Shown here in pieces: positions 54,591 to 62,672 of a DNA stretch of 64,000 nt; within the stretch, counting starts at the first letter, position 1; each line of letters opens with the position of its first letter. The notes below the pieces were generated by a model. It was not told the DNA's origin. It saw nothing but the letters and a program-made list of their open reading frames with translations, and did not search any database. The stretch comes from UBA2241 sp963777895 (GTDB lineage Bacteria; Actinomycetota; Thermoleophilia; UBA2241), in NCBI GenBank assembly GCA_963777895.1, contig CAVZSF010000006.1, forward strand, positions 93,793 to 157,792, given 5' to 3'. Both the position numbers and the translations under genes were made by a program.

Positions 54591-55274
54591 TTCTTCGGCA
54601 TTCCTGCGTTGTAGCGGGACGAACAGCACGGCCAGCCCGGTCGGCCTCTTCTCGACGATGGCCACCGTGGGGCCGTCATCTTCGTCGTCGGGAGACCCGG
54701 CCGTTCCAGGGTTGAGGAACAGCGTATCGTCCACCCACGCGGCCGCGGCCACGTGATCGTGGCCGTAGATCACGAGATCGACCGCCTCACCATCTGGGAC
54801 GCCTTCGATCCTGCCGGCGTACAGGCGCTTCAGGAGGCGTTTGCGCTTGTGACCGACGACGAAACGCACGCCAGCGATCTCGCCGGCCACCTCACGGGGA
54901 AGCCCTGCCGCCAGCTCACCAGAGTCGACGTTGCCGGCCACGGCGGTCACAGGAGCGACGCTCTTAAGCTGAGCGAGGATATCGGGGTCCATGACGTCGC
55001 CGGCGTGGATGATGTGCCCCACGCCGGCGAAGATCTCGAGCACGACCGGATCGAGGTAGCCGTGGTTGTCGCTGATGACGCCGATGCGCGGCGCCGGCGG
55101 CGCCGAGCTTTGTGCGTCTTCCTGACCCGAGGCCTTCGCCGCCGGTCCGCCGTCAAGGCGTCGCGGGTGGGTCGTCTCAGGCCCTCTATCCGTTCCGCGC
55201 GCCGCGCTCGCGCCCCCCGGCGACTGGGAGTCGGCCGGGGTTGGTGGGGGCCTGTCATCCTCTGAAACGAACAT
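54555..55274 (-). CDS. YfcE/MJ0936-type metallophosphoesterase
   Basis: About 239 residues. Motifs of the small calcineurin-like phosphodiesterases: RIGVISDNHGYLDPVV, GHIIHAGDVMD, TAVAGNVDSGE, RFVVGHKRKR and LVIYGHDHVA followed by LFLNPGTAGSP. The N-terminal 60 residues after ATG 55274 are a Pro/Ser-rich unstructured tail not usual for the family, so the true start may lie nearer the domain. Phosphodiesterase activity on a small substrate is expected. Confidence 0.82.
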   Translation of the reverse strand: MFVSEDDRPPPTPADSQSPGGASAARGTDRGPETTHPRRLDGGPAAKASGQEDAQSSAPPAPRIGVISDNHGYLDPVVLEIFAGVGHIIHAGDVMDPDILAQLKSVAPVTAVAGNVDSGELAAGLPREVAGEIAGVRFVVGHKRKRLLKRLYAGRIEGVPDGEAVDLVIYGHDHVAAAAWVDDTLFLNPGTAGSPDDEDDGPTVAIVEKRPTGLAVLFVPLQRRNAEEIPERPERPPRP

Positions 55275-55450
55275 GGGGGGCGGAGATCGCGGATCCGATG
55301 GTCGCACCCGGATCGCGCTCGCCCGTCGTCTGAGGACGAACGACGCCTCGGAAGGCGGCTCCGCGTGGGGCCCGCCCGATCGATTGATCTGCATCCATTT
55401 GCCTTTTACGTCGGCCTCTTGCGTGCTGTGCAGCCTGCCACGCCTCTCCG

Positions 55451-56296
55451 CTACGGCTTGTCCCGCTCGGTCTCGACGGGATCCAATCGACCCTGCGCCG
55501 CGGCGGACCCGCTTCGCCCTCCACCCGGACCGCGCAGGATGTAGGCGAAACCGACCGCGATGAGCGCGCCCGCGATCGGTCCCACGAGGTAGGCCCAGTA
55601 GTTCGTGAAGTCGAGCAGCGCCAGATCGGGCCCGAACGAACGGGCCGGGTTCATCGAGGCGCCGCTGATGGGACTGGACCAGAGGCCGGCGAGAATGATG
55701 TAGCCGCCTACGCCAAGGGCGCCGAACACGCCCACGTTCTGGGCGCCCGACGCGGTCCCCAGGATCGTACTGACCAAGCCGACGGTCAGCGCCAGCTCCA
55801 TGAACATGGCCGTCGTTGCGCTGATCCCGGGGCCCGGTTCGGTCGCCCCGAGCATGCCGATCTTGCCGAGGAGCGCCCACAGGAAGAGACAGGCGAGGGT
55901 GGCGCCGAGCAGCTGCACGATGATGTAGCCGGGCACTCGGCGCCACGGGAAGTCGCCGCGAGCGGCGAAGGCGATGCTCACGGCGGGATTGAGGTGCGCG
56001 CCCGAGACGGCGCCCATGAAGAGGATGATCGCCATCACCATGAGACCAGGGGCCGTGACCGCCGCGGTCCGTGAGATCGCGCCTTGCGATTGCGCGTTGA
56101 CGACCGCTCCCCCGGCGCCGACAAGGACCAGGAGGAACGTGCCGAGCAGCTCACTGAAGAGGCGGCGCCACTCGTGCCTGGCGTCGTCGAAGTCCCAAGC
56201 CCTGCCGAACTCAAGCTCGAGGAGAGAGCGGGCGCGCCGACGCCCTTGCTCGACGCCGCTCATGCCCTCCGCACTTGGGGCATTGCCTTCTACCAC
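55451..56296 (-). CDS. Aquaporin-family (MIP) channel
   Basis: 281 residues, six helices with two half-helices carrying AHLNPAVS and ASMNPARS, the twin NPA motifs of water/glycerol channels. The N-terminal cytoplasmic segment (RRRARSLLELEFGRAWDFDD) is longer than usual. Start GTG 56296 is chosen because GAGGAGG lies 5 nt upstream; ATG 56263 has a ribosome site too close. C-terminal tail is Gly/Ser-rich. Stands alone. Confidence 0.88.
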   Translation of the reverse strand: MVEGNAPSAEGMSGVEQGRRRARSLLELEFGRAWDFDDARHEWRRLFSELLGTFLLVLVGAGGAVVNAQSQGAISRTAAVTAPGLMVMAIILFMGAVSGAHLNPAVSIAFAARGDFPWRRVPGYIIVQLLGATLACLFLWALLGKIGMLGATEPGPGISATTAMFMELALTVGLVSTILGTASGAQNVGVFGALGVGGYIILAGLWSSPISGASMNPARSFGPDLALLDFTNYWAYLVGPIAGALIAVGFAYILRGPGGGRSGSAAAQGRLDPVETERDKP

Positions 56297-56722
56297 GTCT
56301 GCCTCCTCATGCCGACGACCGTCCCCTCCGGGTCTGCGCATCGTCCTGTATCCGACTGCTGCGGAGAGACCTACGCGCCACCCGAGCGCAGGGAAGAACA
56401 ACGAGAGATCAGACTGTCTGGATGGATTGTTGGCCGCCCGCCGGGCTTTCCAACCGTTGACATCGGGTCGTCCGCGGTTCCTCCTGAAGGACGTGGACAT
56501 GACGATCGATAGCCTGATCGGTCCCGGGCGTCACCCATCATCTGCGAGCGCCTCGAGAGCGAGCTGCGTGCGAGCGGGCGGCTCAGGCAGGGGCACAGAG
56601 AGGATCTCCCTGGAATCGGCCGGTGGGCGCAGCCCTGCGCCTACCGGGATGGCGAGAACACGTCTGATCGTACCCATGTGGTCATGGGGCTGCCTCTGCC
56701 CGCCAACGGCAGACGCCACGCG
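56297..56722. other. Gene-poor region between the aquaporin and a serpin remnant
   Basis: Contains the aquaporin promoter area. Open frames on both strands here are short and compositionally biased; nothing supported. Confidence 0.3.
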
Positions 56723-56990
56723 TCACCGAGGATCGCGCACCATGGCCATGAAGAGCGGTGCCGCCGTGTACTGACCTGCCAGGATGACAAGGAAGGGGCG
56801 GTCGGCCCGCACCGTCATCCGTTCCCCGGGCCCGGCAGCGCCGTCAATCAACACGGCTGACGCAGCCGCCGCCTCGATGCCTTCTTCACTGACGTCGATC
56901 ATGGGCCTTCTGCAGTACATCGCCGATGAAGACCGGCCTGGCATCGGCTGTGAGCTGCCGGCCCAGCGCGCCTGCGACTTCATCCTACGC
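56723..56990 (-). pseudogene. C-terminal remnant of a serpin
   Basis: The minus strand reads TADARPVFIGDVLQKA, a one-base shift at about 56903, then IDVSEEGIEAAAASAVLIDG, MTVRADRPFLVILAGQYTAA and PLFMAMVRDP. This is the hinge, reactive loop and C-terminal strand of serine-protease inhibitors. The roughly 300 N-terminal residues are missing. The break lies inside a decayed attC-like element, so the loss may have come from recombination there. Confidence 0.65.
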
Positions 56991-57023
56991 CGCGGGCCGG
57001 ACTGCTCGACGCGCTTGCTAGAC
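56946..57023 (-). repeat. Decayed attC-like site (third of the cluster)
   Basis: The side nearest the gene has GCTAGAC (one base off GTTRRRY), TT, then arms ACGCGC and CTGCTC separated by an unpaired G (57008). They pair imperfectly with GGCTGT and GAGCTG at 56946-56957, next to CCGGCC. That is the spacing of the two intact sites. The outer R box is lost and serpin sequence begins there. The stop codon of the cassette gene (TAG, 57018-57020) lies inside the R box, a common cassette feature. Confidence 0.45.
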
Positions 57024-57479
57024 GCCGCCCAGCAGCCTCAGTACTGCTGGGGGAATGGGCGCACCAATGCCAACGCCGCCATCGGGGGAGACGACTACAC
57101 CGGCCATGCTGCCGTTGAAACGGCAGTTCGTGACCTTGTTGCCCATGCCGAATTCGATGCTGCGGTCAGTGACGCGGACCCGCGTTTCGCCACCCCCGAG
57201 TCTGCCGAAAGCGATGCTCGTCTCGGAACCGGGGCGGACTTTGTACAGGAGACCGCCGCCCTTTGGTGAGACTGTGACGACGCCTGTTGGGTTGGTGCTC
57301 ACATCGGTCACAGGGTTCTCGACCGGCTGGTTCTTGAGCACTTCGAACACGAGCGCCCCGTCGCACTCGGTGAACACGCTGAGCAGGGGCGGATCGCCCG
57401 GCTCAAGAACGAAGTACCGCCCTTCGAACACGAGTGGCACTGAGAAGCTGCCGAACTGGTTGCCCCCGAAGTGAGCCAT
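57018..57479 (-). CDS. Cassette-borne conserved hypothetical protein
   Basis: 153 residues. ATG 57479 follows GGGGAGGGCA. It reads AHFGGNQFGSFSVPLVFEGR, ALVFEVLKNQPVENPVTDVS, TNPTGVVTVSPKGGGLLYKV and MAGVVVSPDGGVGIGAPIPP. A soluble beta-rich protein; I believe similar proteins occur in environmental gene cassettes, but I cannot check. The gene begins 22 bp after the R' box of the attC at 57501-57602 and ends inside the next attC-like site, exactly as a cassette gene would. Confidence 0.75.
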   Translation of the reverse strand: MAHFGGNQFGSFSVPLVFEGRYFVLEPGDPPLLSVFTECDGALVFEVLKNQPVENPVTDVSTNPTGVVTVSPKGGGLLYKVRPGSETSIAFGRLGGGETRVRVTDRSIEFGMGNKVTNCRFNGSMAGVVVSPDGGVGIGAPIPPAVLRLLGGV

Positions 57480-57500
57480 TGCCCTCCCCCTCATGCGTCC

Positions 57501-57602
57501 GTCCAACCCTGGGCACGTAACCTGCAAACCACGGATTCGCTGCGCTTCGTCTCCAGTCTGCGCTTCGGCCCGTGGTTTGTCAGGTTGATGTGCTTGTTAG
57601 GC
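57501..57602 (-). other. attC recombination site A (integron-cassette type)
   Basis: 102 bp bounded by GTCCAAC (57501-57507) and GTTAGGC (57596-57602), matching RYYYAAC and GTTRRRY. Left arm 57513-57534 pairs with right arm 57570-57593. In the right arm T57580 and G57587 have no partner and bracket the 6-nt block CAGGTT. Two extrahelical bases at that spacing, on the bottom strand relative to the cassette genes, are the recognition signature of integron integrases. On the minus strand the R' box is followed 22 bp later by the gene at 57479. Confidence 0.8.
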
Positions 57603-57607
57603 CGCGC

Positions 57608-58709
57608 GAATTCAGATACTAAGCGCAACACCCGAGCAAAGTAGTGAGGCGATCTGGGACACTTGCGGTTCCTCTCAACCGCCAAGAAGAGGGGAACCGC
57701 AGATGCAGTATCACCAGATCACCTCAGGAGAACGATACGCCATCGCGGCGCTCAGGCGACGAGGGCTCTCGTTGCGGGCCATCGCGCGAGACCTGCGACG
57801 GGCGCCCTCGACGATCGCCCGCGAGGTCCGCCGCAACCGCCGCGCCGACGGCGGCTACCGCGCCTTCAAGGCCTGCGAGCGCACGCGCGGCGCGGCGCCG
57901 CCGCTCGCGCCGCAACAGCCACTTCGGCGCCGAGGAGTGGGCGCTGGTCGAAGAGCTGCTTGCGCCTCGACTGGAGCCCCGAGCAGGTCGCCGGCTGGCT
58001 CGCCCGCCACGGGCTGCTCGGATCAGCCACGAGACGATCTACGTGCACGTCTGGCGCGACAAGCGCGCCGGCGGCGACGCTGTGGCGGCACCTGCGGCAG
58101 GCGGGCAAGCAGCGCCGCAAGCGCTACGGCGCCTACGACTCGCGCGGCCGGCTCGCCGGCAAGCGCCACATCTCGGAGCGCCCGCCCGAGGTCGAGGACA
58201 GGTCCGAGGTCGGGCCACTGGGAGATCGACACGGTGATGGGCACAGAGCACGGCCGCAACAGCGTCGTCACCCTGGTCGAGCGCGCCACCGGCTACACTG
58301 TGCTGGGCAAGCTCGCGCGGCACTGCGCCGCGCGACGCCACGGCGCGCTGCGTCGCGCTCATCGAGCGCCATCGCGGACGGGTGCTCACCATCACCGCCG
58401 ACAACGGCACCGAGTTCCACAGCTACGCCGAGATCGAGGCCGCCACCGGGGCGACCTTCTACTTCGCGACGCCGCACCACTCCTGGGAGCGCGGCACCAA
58501 CGAGAACACCAACGGGCTGATCCGCCAGTACCTGCCCAAGCGGCACGAGCCTGGCGCACGTCACCCAGGCCGACTGCGACGCGATCGCCGCGAAGCTCAA
58601 CTCACGACCGCGGAAGCGCCTGGGCTACAGGACGCCGGAGGAGTGCTATGCACAAGCCAGGTAGACGAGAGCGTCAGAGGCGCAGGTGTTGCACTACAAA
58701 CTTGAACTC
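57608..58709 (+). mobile_element. IS30-family insertion sequence
   Basis: About 1.1 kb. Imperfect terminal inverted repeats: GAATTCAGATACTAAGCGCA at the left and, read inward from the right end, GAGTTCAAGTTTGTAGTGCA; both continue into ACACC. It holds one transposase gene. It sits between the lipoprotein cassette gene and its attC site, 5 bp from the outer R box. Exact ends and target duplication are not resolved. Confidence 0.75.
57703..58664 (+). CDS. IS30-family transposase, several frameshifts
   Basis: Reading across frames: YHQITSGERYAIAALRRRGL with the N-terminal HTH, RAIARDLRRAPSTIAREVRR, FGAEEWALVEELL, RLDWSPEQVAGWLARHGLL, ISHETIYVHVWRDKRAGG, then the DDE domain: HWEIDTVMG, LTITADNGTEFHSYAEIE and WERGTNENTNGLIRQYLPKR. 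It ends KRLGYRTPEECYAQAR at 58664. The three catalytic acidic residues are present. At least five indels interrupt it, several being an extra base in a short run. Start ATG 57703 after GGGGAACCGCAG. Confidence 0.85.
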
Positions 58710-58734
58710 ACACAGAGACATACGTACCGAGTCC

Positions 58735-59475
58735 TCATGGAGACAAGAGCTCCTGAAGTTGGACGGGCGTAAACAGCCTGCCCGTCTTCGGCAGGTACTT
58801 GTCAAAGCCGCTGACGCCCGCGCCCTCATTGACGAACGTGAGGTATACCGCGGCTTCTCGCCCGCCGTTTTCGCCGACAGCGAAGGCCAGCCCGGAGGGC
58901 AGGAACATGACAGGCCTCACGACGGTCCCTTTGCCCAGGAGGCGCTTCAACGTCCTTGTGGCGCTGCAGAATGCCGCAGACTGTGCGGGGCCTTCGGCCA
59001 TCTCGACGACATCCCAGCTCCCTTGCGCATCCTGTTCGACGAGGAACTCGGCGATCGTCCGTCCTTGCGCCGCGACCGGAACGATGAAGGATCTACTGCT
59101 GGTCGGCGTCGGTCGCATGAGTCCGAACATACCGGCACCGACAGAGCGGAGGTCGTCGGGAAGGACCCAACGTACGAGTATGGGTTCCGTCATCGCGTAG
59201 TCCCTTGACACCGCGGCCGGTGAACCAGGGCGCGCGTTCTTGACCTTGGCAACCCAGGCTGAGCCCAGCGTGGGGTCTCCCAAGAGCCAGGTGCGCTTCA
59301 TCTCGGGCCAAAGACGCTTCACGACTCTGAGGGCGGTGCCGTGGTCGTAAGCGGGAGCGGACGTCGCGAAAGCGGGCCCCGAGGACTTGCTGACGACGGG
59401 CTCGGCGGCCGCCGCACAGGAGGAAAGGAGCACCACGGCAAGGAGACACCAGCCTATGCTCTGCACTCTCCGCAT
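58735..59475 (-). CDS. Cassette-borne lipoprotein of unknown function
   Basis: 246 residues. ATG 59475 has AGAAGG 8 nt upstream; a GTG at 59484 is also possible. Signal peptide SIGWCLLAVVLLSSCAAAA with lipobox LSSC. The mature part reads ALRVVKRLWPEMKRTWLLGD, EFLVEQDAQGSWDVVEMAEG and SGLAFAVGENGGREAAVYLT. Family not recognised. It begins 15 bp after the R' box of attC site B and its 3' end faces attC site A across the IS30 insertion, so it is a cassette gene split from its attC by the IS. Confidence 0.75.
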   Translation of the reverse strand: MRRVQSIGWCLLAVVLLSSCAAAAEPVVSKSSGPAFATSAPAYDHGTALRVVKRLWPEMKRTWLLGDPTLGSAWVAKVKNARPGSPAAVSRDYAMTEPILVRWVLPDDLRSVGAGMFGLMRPTPTSSRSFIVPVAAQGRTIAEFLVEQDAQGSWDVVEMAEGPAQSAAFCSATRTLKRLLGKGTVVRPVMFLPSGLAFAVGENGGREAAVYLTFVNEGAGVSGFDKYLPKTGRLFTPVQLQELLSP

Positions 59476-59489
59476 CCGCGCCACCTTCT

Positions 59490-59576
59490 GCCTAACGGTT
59501 GGTGCGTAATCTGTGCGCCACGCCGTCCCAGTCTATGTCGGCGCTTCGGCGCATCAGGTTGATGCACTTGTTGGAC
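59490..59576 (-). other. attC recombination site B (integron-cassette type)
   Basis: 87 bp bounded by GCCTAAC (59490-59496) and GTTGGAC (59570-59576). Left arm 59502-59519 pairs with right arm 59548-59567; T59554 and G59561 are unpaired around the same CAGGTT block as in site A. The central loops of both sites share CCAGTCT and GCGCTTCGG, so the sites are related. The zinc-ribbon gene ends about 38 bp before it and the lipoprotein gene starts 15 bp after it on the minus strand. Confidence 0.8.
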
Positions 59577-59613
59577 ACCGATCCGACGCGGTCCCAGGCT
59601 TGGCTGCAGCCCG

Positions 59614-59934
59614 TCATCGCGGCGGAATGAGGACGGTGCCGCACTCGGGACAGCGCTGAGCGACGATGCTGTGATTGAAGACGCCCTCGGTGAGCGTGAT
59701 GCCACCGAGATCACCGATGACGTCCAAGTCGGCCTTGAACTTCACTCCGGGCGAGCGCCCGACGACGAAACCGGCAACCATGGGGTGCGAGCAGGTCGGG
59801 CAGGGAAGCGGCTCGGGCGCGGGCGGTTCCGGCTGCAGCTCGCCCTTGAGGCGAGGATCGTTGCCGCACTCCGGGCAGCGGAGCACGCCGACGTTCACGC
59901 TGGCCCCGCAGGTGACACAGGAGATGACGCTCAC
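59614..59934 (-). CDS. Small double zinc-ribbon protein
   Basis: 106 residues. GTG 59934 follows AGGGAG. An N-terminal zinc ribbon is SCVTCGASVNVGVLRCPECG. A second domain has CPTCSHPMVAGFVVGRSPGV followed by RCPECGTVLIPP. The second half resembles the DUF6487/PF20097-type small domain of unknown function. It is the gene upstream of attC site B and therefore probably another cassette passenger, though no attC precedes it. Confidence 0.72.
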   Translation of the reverse strand: MSVISCVTCGASVNVGVLRCPECGNDPRLKGELQPEPPAPEPLPCPTCSHPMVAGFVVGRSPGVKFKADLDVIGDLGGITLTEGVFNHSIVAQRCPECGTVLIPPR

Positions 59935-60367
59935 AGATCTCCCTCGCAAGTTGACAGTCGCGCACCGCTTGCCTCGCGACCTTCGTGTGAGGAGTATGCA
60001 GTCTGTGCCTTAGCACGGACACAGCTGCCTGCTCCGCCTATGACGATAGCACTAAGGCTCGGGTAGTGGCATAGGCAGTCTGTGAGAGCCGCCGTCGAGG
60101 GCCTCTAGTGTCAGCGATGGCCCTTCAAGTCCCAGCCACTCCCAGCCGGCACCAGCCAACTGTCAGCATTTCGGTTGCGAAATGGTTGCGACGGAAGGGC
60201 GGTCGCAGAGGGCGAAGACGGGATTTCCCTGGAAGTACGTCAAGGGCAGCTACTCAGCGCAGTAGCGCATCGGTGGCCGTGAAGAGGCCGCCACAGACCG
60301 TAGCGCACCGGGAAGGTTCGCGATGTCTCGTTCGACCTCCATCTGAAGGCGGCGCCGTCGTGAACGG
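59935..60367. other. Intergenic region with direct repeats
   Basis: GCAGTCTGTG occurs twice (about 59998 and 60075). The R1 repeat fills 60121-60236. No gene supported. Confidence 0.4.
60121..60236 (+). repeat. R repeat, copy 1 (uninterrupted)
   Basis: About 116 bp beginning CCCTTCAAGTCCCAGCCACT, containing TCAGCATTTCGGTTGCGAAA and ending GGGATTTCCCTGGAAG. Copy 2 at 61543-62667 has the same order but is split by an IS481-family element. Read in reverse it resembles the 3' tail of a phage-integrase gene and its flank, so R may be a mobile-element attachment region. Confidence 0.7.
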
Positions 60368-60556
60368 TCAGCGACCAGGCAGGATCTCTACGTTCGCCCA
60401 GTCTTGCTCTGGGACACTCAACGTCACGTGGACGTCATTCTCCAAGCGCAGCACGAGAATCTGCGACGAGGCCCTGAAGCGCACGCTGTTGGTCTGCCAG
60501 AGGCGGTCTCGGTACCTGATGCGTTTGCCGAGGAAGTCACGAGGATTCACGTTCAT
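60368..60556 (-). CDS. Small protein of unknown function
   Basis: 62 residues. ATG 60556 follows AGGAAAGGTGGCG. It reads MNVNPRDFLGKRIRYRDRLW, FRASSQILVLRLENDVHVTL and ends WANVEILPGR: a compact basic beta-rich domain. Not recognised. The sequence just upstream contains GTTAGGA, one base from an attC R box, but no paired arms were found. Confidence 0.55.
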   Translation of the reverse strand: MNVNPRDFLGKRIRYRDRLWQTNSVRFRASSQILVLRLENDVHVTLSVPEQDWANVEILPGR

Positions 60557-60987
60557 CGCCACCTTTCCTAACATTACAGTACACCCGAGTAACGCATGAC
60601 CCTTGCTCCGGACCTCACTCGCTGGTTCGACATGTGACGTCTCGCCCTGGGGATCGGCATGGACTCGGGCCTAGACAGGGCGGCGAGGCACTCGCCAGAG
60701 TCGACAGATCGCCGGCGAGTTGTCAGTTCTGTCTGTTCTAACGCGCCACCCGCCCCATGGCCGCAAAGCCCGAAACCCCGGGCAGGAGACCCGGGACCCC
60801 GTCCCAGTGCCACAACGCCAACTAGTACGCGAGAGCCTCGTACATGACGCGGGACTAAGCGGGAGATCGTCGGTTCTGTCGCTTCGGTCGCTGTCTCAGT
60901 CGCTGCGCCGGCGCGTCAGCGTCGCCAGTGTTGCGCTACAAGCTTGAACTCACATACATGCCTCTGATGGCGGGAAGCTCTGAAGAC
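60557..60987. other. Gene-poor region with a solitary IS30 end
   Basis: No supported gene. A remnant IS30 terminal sequence lies at 60913-60954. Confidence 0.35.
60913..60954 (+). repeat. Solitary copy of the IS30 right end
   Basis: GCGTCAG, then CCAGTGTTGCGCTACAAGCT and TGAACTCAC match the outer end at 58671-58712 with few differences. No transposase or opposite end is visible nearby. Confidence 0.6.
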
Positions 60988-61131
60988 TCAAGCCCCCGCG
61001 ATCGCCGCAATGGCCAGCACGCCCAGGATGAGCGCCCCCATCAGGAGCACGACCGCGGCAGATGTTCGGATCTTCCAGTACGTGAACGCGGCCATGGCCA
61101 ATAGCAGACCCAACCGCACGACCTGGCCCAC
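60988..61131 (-). CDS. Small membrane protein (47 residues)
   Basis: From GTG 61131 the frame reads GQVVRLGLLLAMAAFTYWKI and RTSAAVVLLMGALILGVLAI, ending AAIAGA: two hydrophobic helices. It lies 21 bp after the next small membrane gene on the same strand. Ribosome site weak. Confidence 0.45.
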   Translation of the reverse strand: MGQVVRLGLLLAMAAFTYWKIRTSAAVVLLMGALILGVLAIAAIAGA

Positions 61132-61152
61132 GGCCGGTCCATCGGCCCGAAG

Positions 61153-61320
61153 TCAGGTGTAGCCCGAGACGACGATCAGCCCGCCCACGACGAGAGCCAG
61201 CCCCACCTCTGCCTGCGAGGACCAGTTCTTGACGGCGTCACTGAACGCGCGAGCACCGACGTAGGCGATCCATACACCGAGCCCTGCGAGCATGGTTGCA
61301 ATCGGGATGAAGAACTCCAT
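61153..61320 (-). CDS. Small membrane protein (55 residues)
   Basis: ATG 61320 after GGGAGGGCACC. It reads MEFFIPIATMLAGLGVWIAY, VGARAFSDAVKNWSSQAEVG and LALVVGGLIVVSGYT: two helices with a polar loop. Probably co-transcribed with the 47-residue gene. Not recognised. Confidence 0.6.
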   Translation of the reverse strand: MEFFIPIATMLAGLGVWIAYVGARAFSDAVKNWSSQAEVGLALVVGGLIVVSGYT

Positions 61321-61599
61321 GGTGCCCTCCCACTTGTGTAAGCCCGCAGGCACCCCGGCGCTCCGCAGGTGATGGTCGTCGTCATGGAAGGAGGCTACGA
61401 GGCCGCGCCGCTGCGGGCGTCACCCCAGCGGGGTCAATGAGGAGGTGCGACGGAAGCATCTTTCGCAGCCGCCGCATCCCCGAGGGGGGCGGGAGCCCAT
61501 ACTCCTGCAGTGGACGGAAGCGTGCGCGACGACGCTCAGAGACCCTTCAGGTCCCAGCTACTGCCAGCCGACACCAGGCAACTGTCAGCATTTCGGTTG
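61321..61599. other. Left flank of the IS481 element, with R repeat copy 2 (left part)
   Basis: 61543-61599 is the first 57 bp of the R repeat, almost identical to 60121-60177. No gene seen in 61321-61542. Confidence 0.55.
61585..61599 (+). repeat. 15-bp target-site duplication, left copy
   Basis: TCAGCATTTCGGTTG, identical to 62595-62609 and in the same orientation. The uninterrupted R repeat at 60121 has the sequence once. Confidence 0.85.
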
Positions 61600-62594
61600 T
61601 CTGACATTCACGACTTCACTTGACAGGTAGGGTTCTGTTCCCTTCGTCGATTGAGAGGTCGTGGATGACGCAGCAGCAGCGTGACATCAAGCGCAAGCTC
61701 GCGGCGTTGCGCTACGCCGAGGAGTGCGGCAACGTGGCTCTGACTGCGCGCCGCTTCGGGATCTCACGCCAGTGCTTCTACATCTGGAAGCGCGCCTACG
61801 AGAAGCACGGCGAGGCCGGGCTCATCAACAAGAGCCCGTGCCCGGTGAACATGCCGCTGCGCATGCCGGCCGAGGTCGAGGAGAAGATCCTCCACCTGCG
61901 CCGCACCTACCACTTCGGACCGGTGCGCATCGCCTGGTACCTGGAGCGCTACCACGGCATCAAGGTCTCGAGCAGCGGCGTCTACCGCGCCCTCTGTCGC
62001 CACGGCCTCTCGCGCCTGCCGGCCAACTGCCGCAAGCGCTCGATGGTGAGTCTGCGCTACGAGAAGCAGGTGCCCGGCCACCACGTCCAGTTCGACGTGA
62101 AGTTCCTGCAGTTCACGACGCGAGGGGCGCACGCGTGAAGCGCTACCAGTTCACCGCGATCGACGACGCCACCCGGATCCGGGCGCTGCGCATCTACGAG
62201 CGCCACAACCAGGAGAGCGCCATCGACTTCATCGACCACGTGGTCGAGCGCTTCCCCTTCCGCATCCACACCGTACGGACCGACAACGGCCACGAGTTCC
62301 AGGCCAAGTTCCACTGGCACGTGCGAGGACCTCGGCATGCGCCACGTCTACATCAAGCCGGCGAGCCCGAACCTGAACGGCAAGGTCGAGCGCTCGCACC
62401 TCACCGACCAGCTCGAGTTCTACCAGCTGCTCGACTACACCGACGACGTCGACCTGCGCGCCAAGCTCGCCGTCTGGGAGGAGTTCTACAACCTGCAGCG
62501 GCCGCACACGGCGCTGGACGGCAAGACCCCATATGAGGTGCTCAGAGAGAAGTTGGTATCGTGAAGACCGTCAAGCGAGGTCGTGAGGGTCACA
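61600..62594 (+). mobile_element. IS481-family insertion sequence (995 bp)
   Basis: Bounded by 15-bp direct repeats. Terminal inverted repeats: left end TCTGACATTCACGACTTCAC and, read inward from the right end, TGTGACCCTCACGACCTCGC; both continue CTTGAC. One transposase gene. Inserted in the middle of the R repeat. IS481 elements are known for long target duplications, which fits. Confidence 0.88.
61665..62564 (+). CDS. IS481-family transposase, two frameshifts
   Basis: About 300 residues. ATG 61665 after GAGAGG. N-terminal helix-turn-helix (NVALTARRFGISRQCFYIWK), then the integrase core: HHVQFDVKFLQF (first Asp), a shift near 62110, RYQFTAIDDATRIRALRIYE, HTVRTDNGHEFQAKFHWH (second Asp), a shift near 62325, then YIKPASPNLNGKVERSHLTD (Glu) and WEEFYNLQRPHTALDGKTPY. 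All three catalytic residues are intact, so the element may be active if the shifts are errors. Confidence 0.88.
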
Positions 62595-62609
62595 TCAGCA
62601 TTTCGGTTG
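62595..62609 (+). repeat. 15-bp target-site duplication, right copy
   Basis: TCAGCATTTCGGTTG, exact copy of 61585-61599, directly after the right end of the IS481 element. Confidence 0.85.
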
Positions 62610-62667
62610 CGAAATGGTTGCGGCCGAGCGGCTCGGCGGAGGGGTCAGAACGGGATTTCCCTGGAAG
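62610..62667 (+). repeat. R repeat, copy 2 (right part)
   Basis: Continues the R repeat interrupted by the IS: CGAAATGGTTGCGG, a variable GC-rich part, then GGGATTTCCCTGGAAG as in copy 1. Confidence 0.7.
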
Positions 62668-62672
62668 CGGGT

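Noticed and set aside
60540..60600. Another attC site upstream of the small gene at 60556
   Set aside because: GTTAGGA is one base off an R box, but no paired arms with extrahelical bases could be found.
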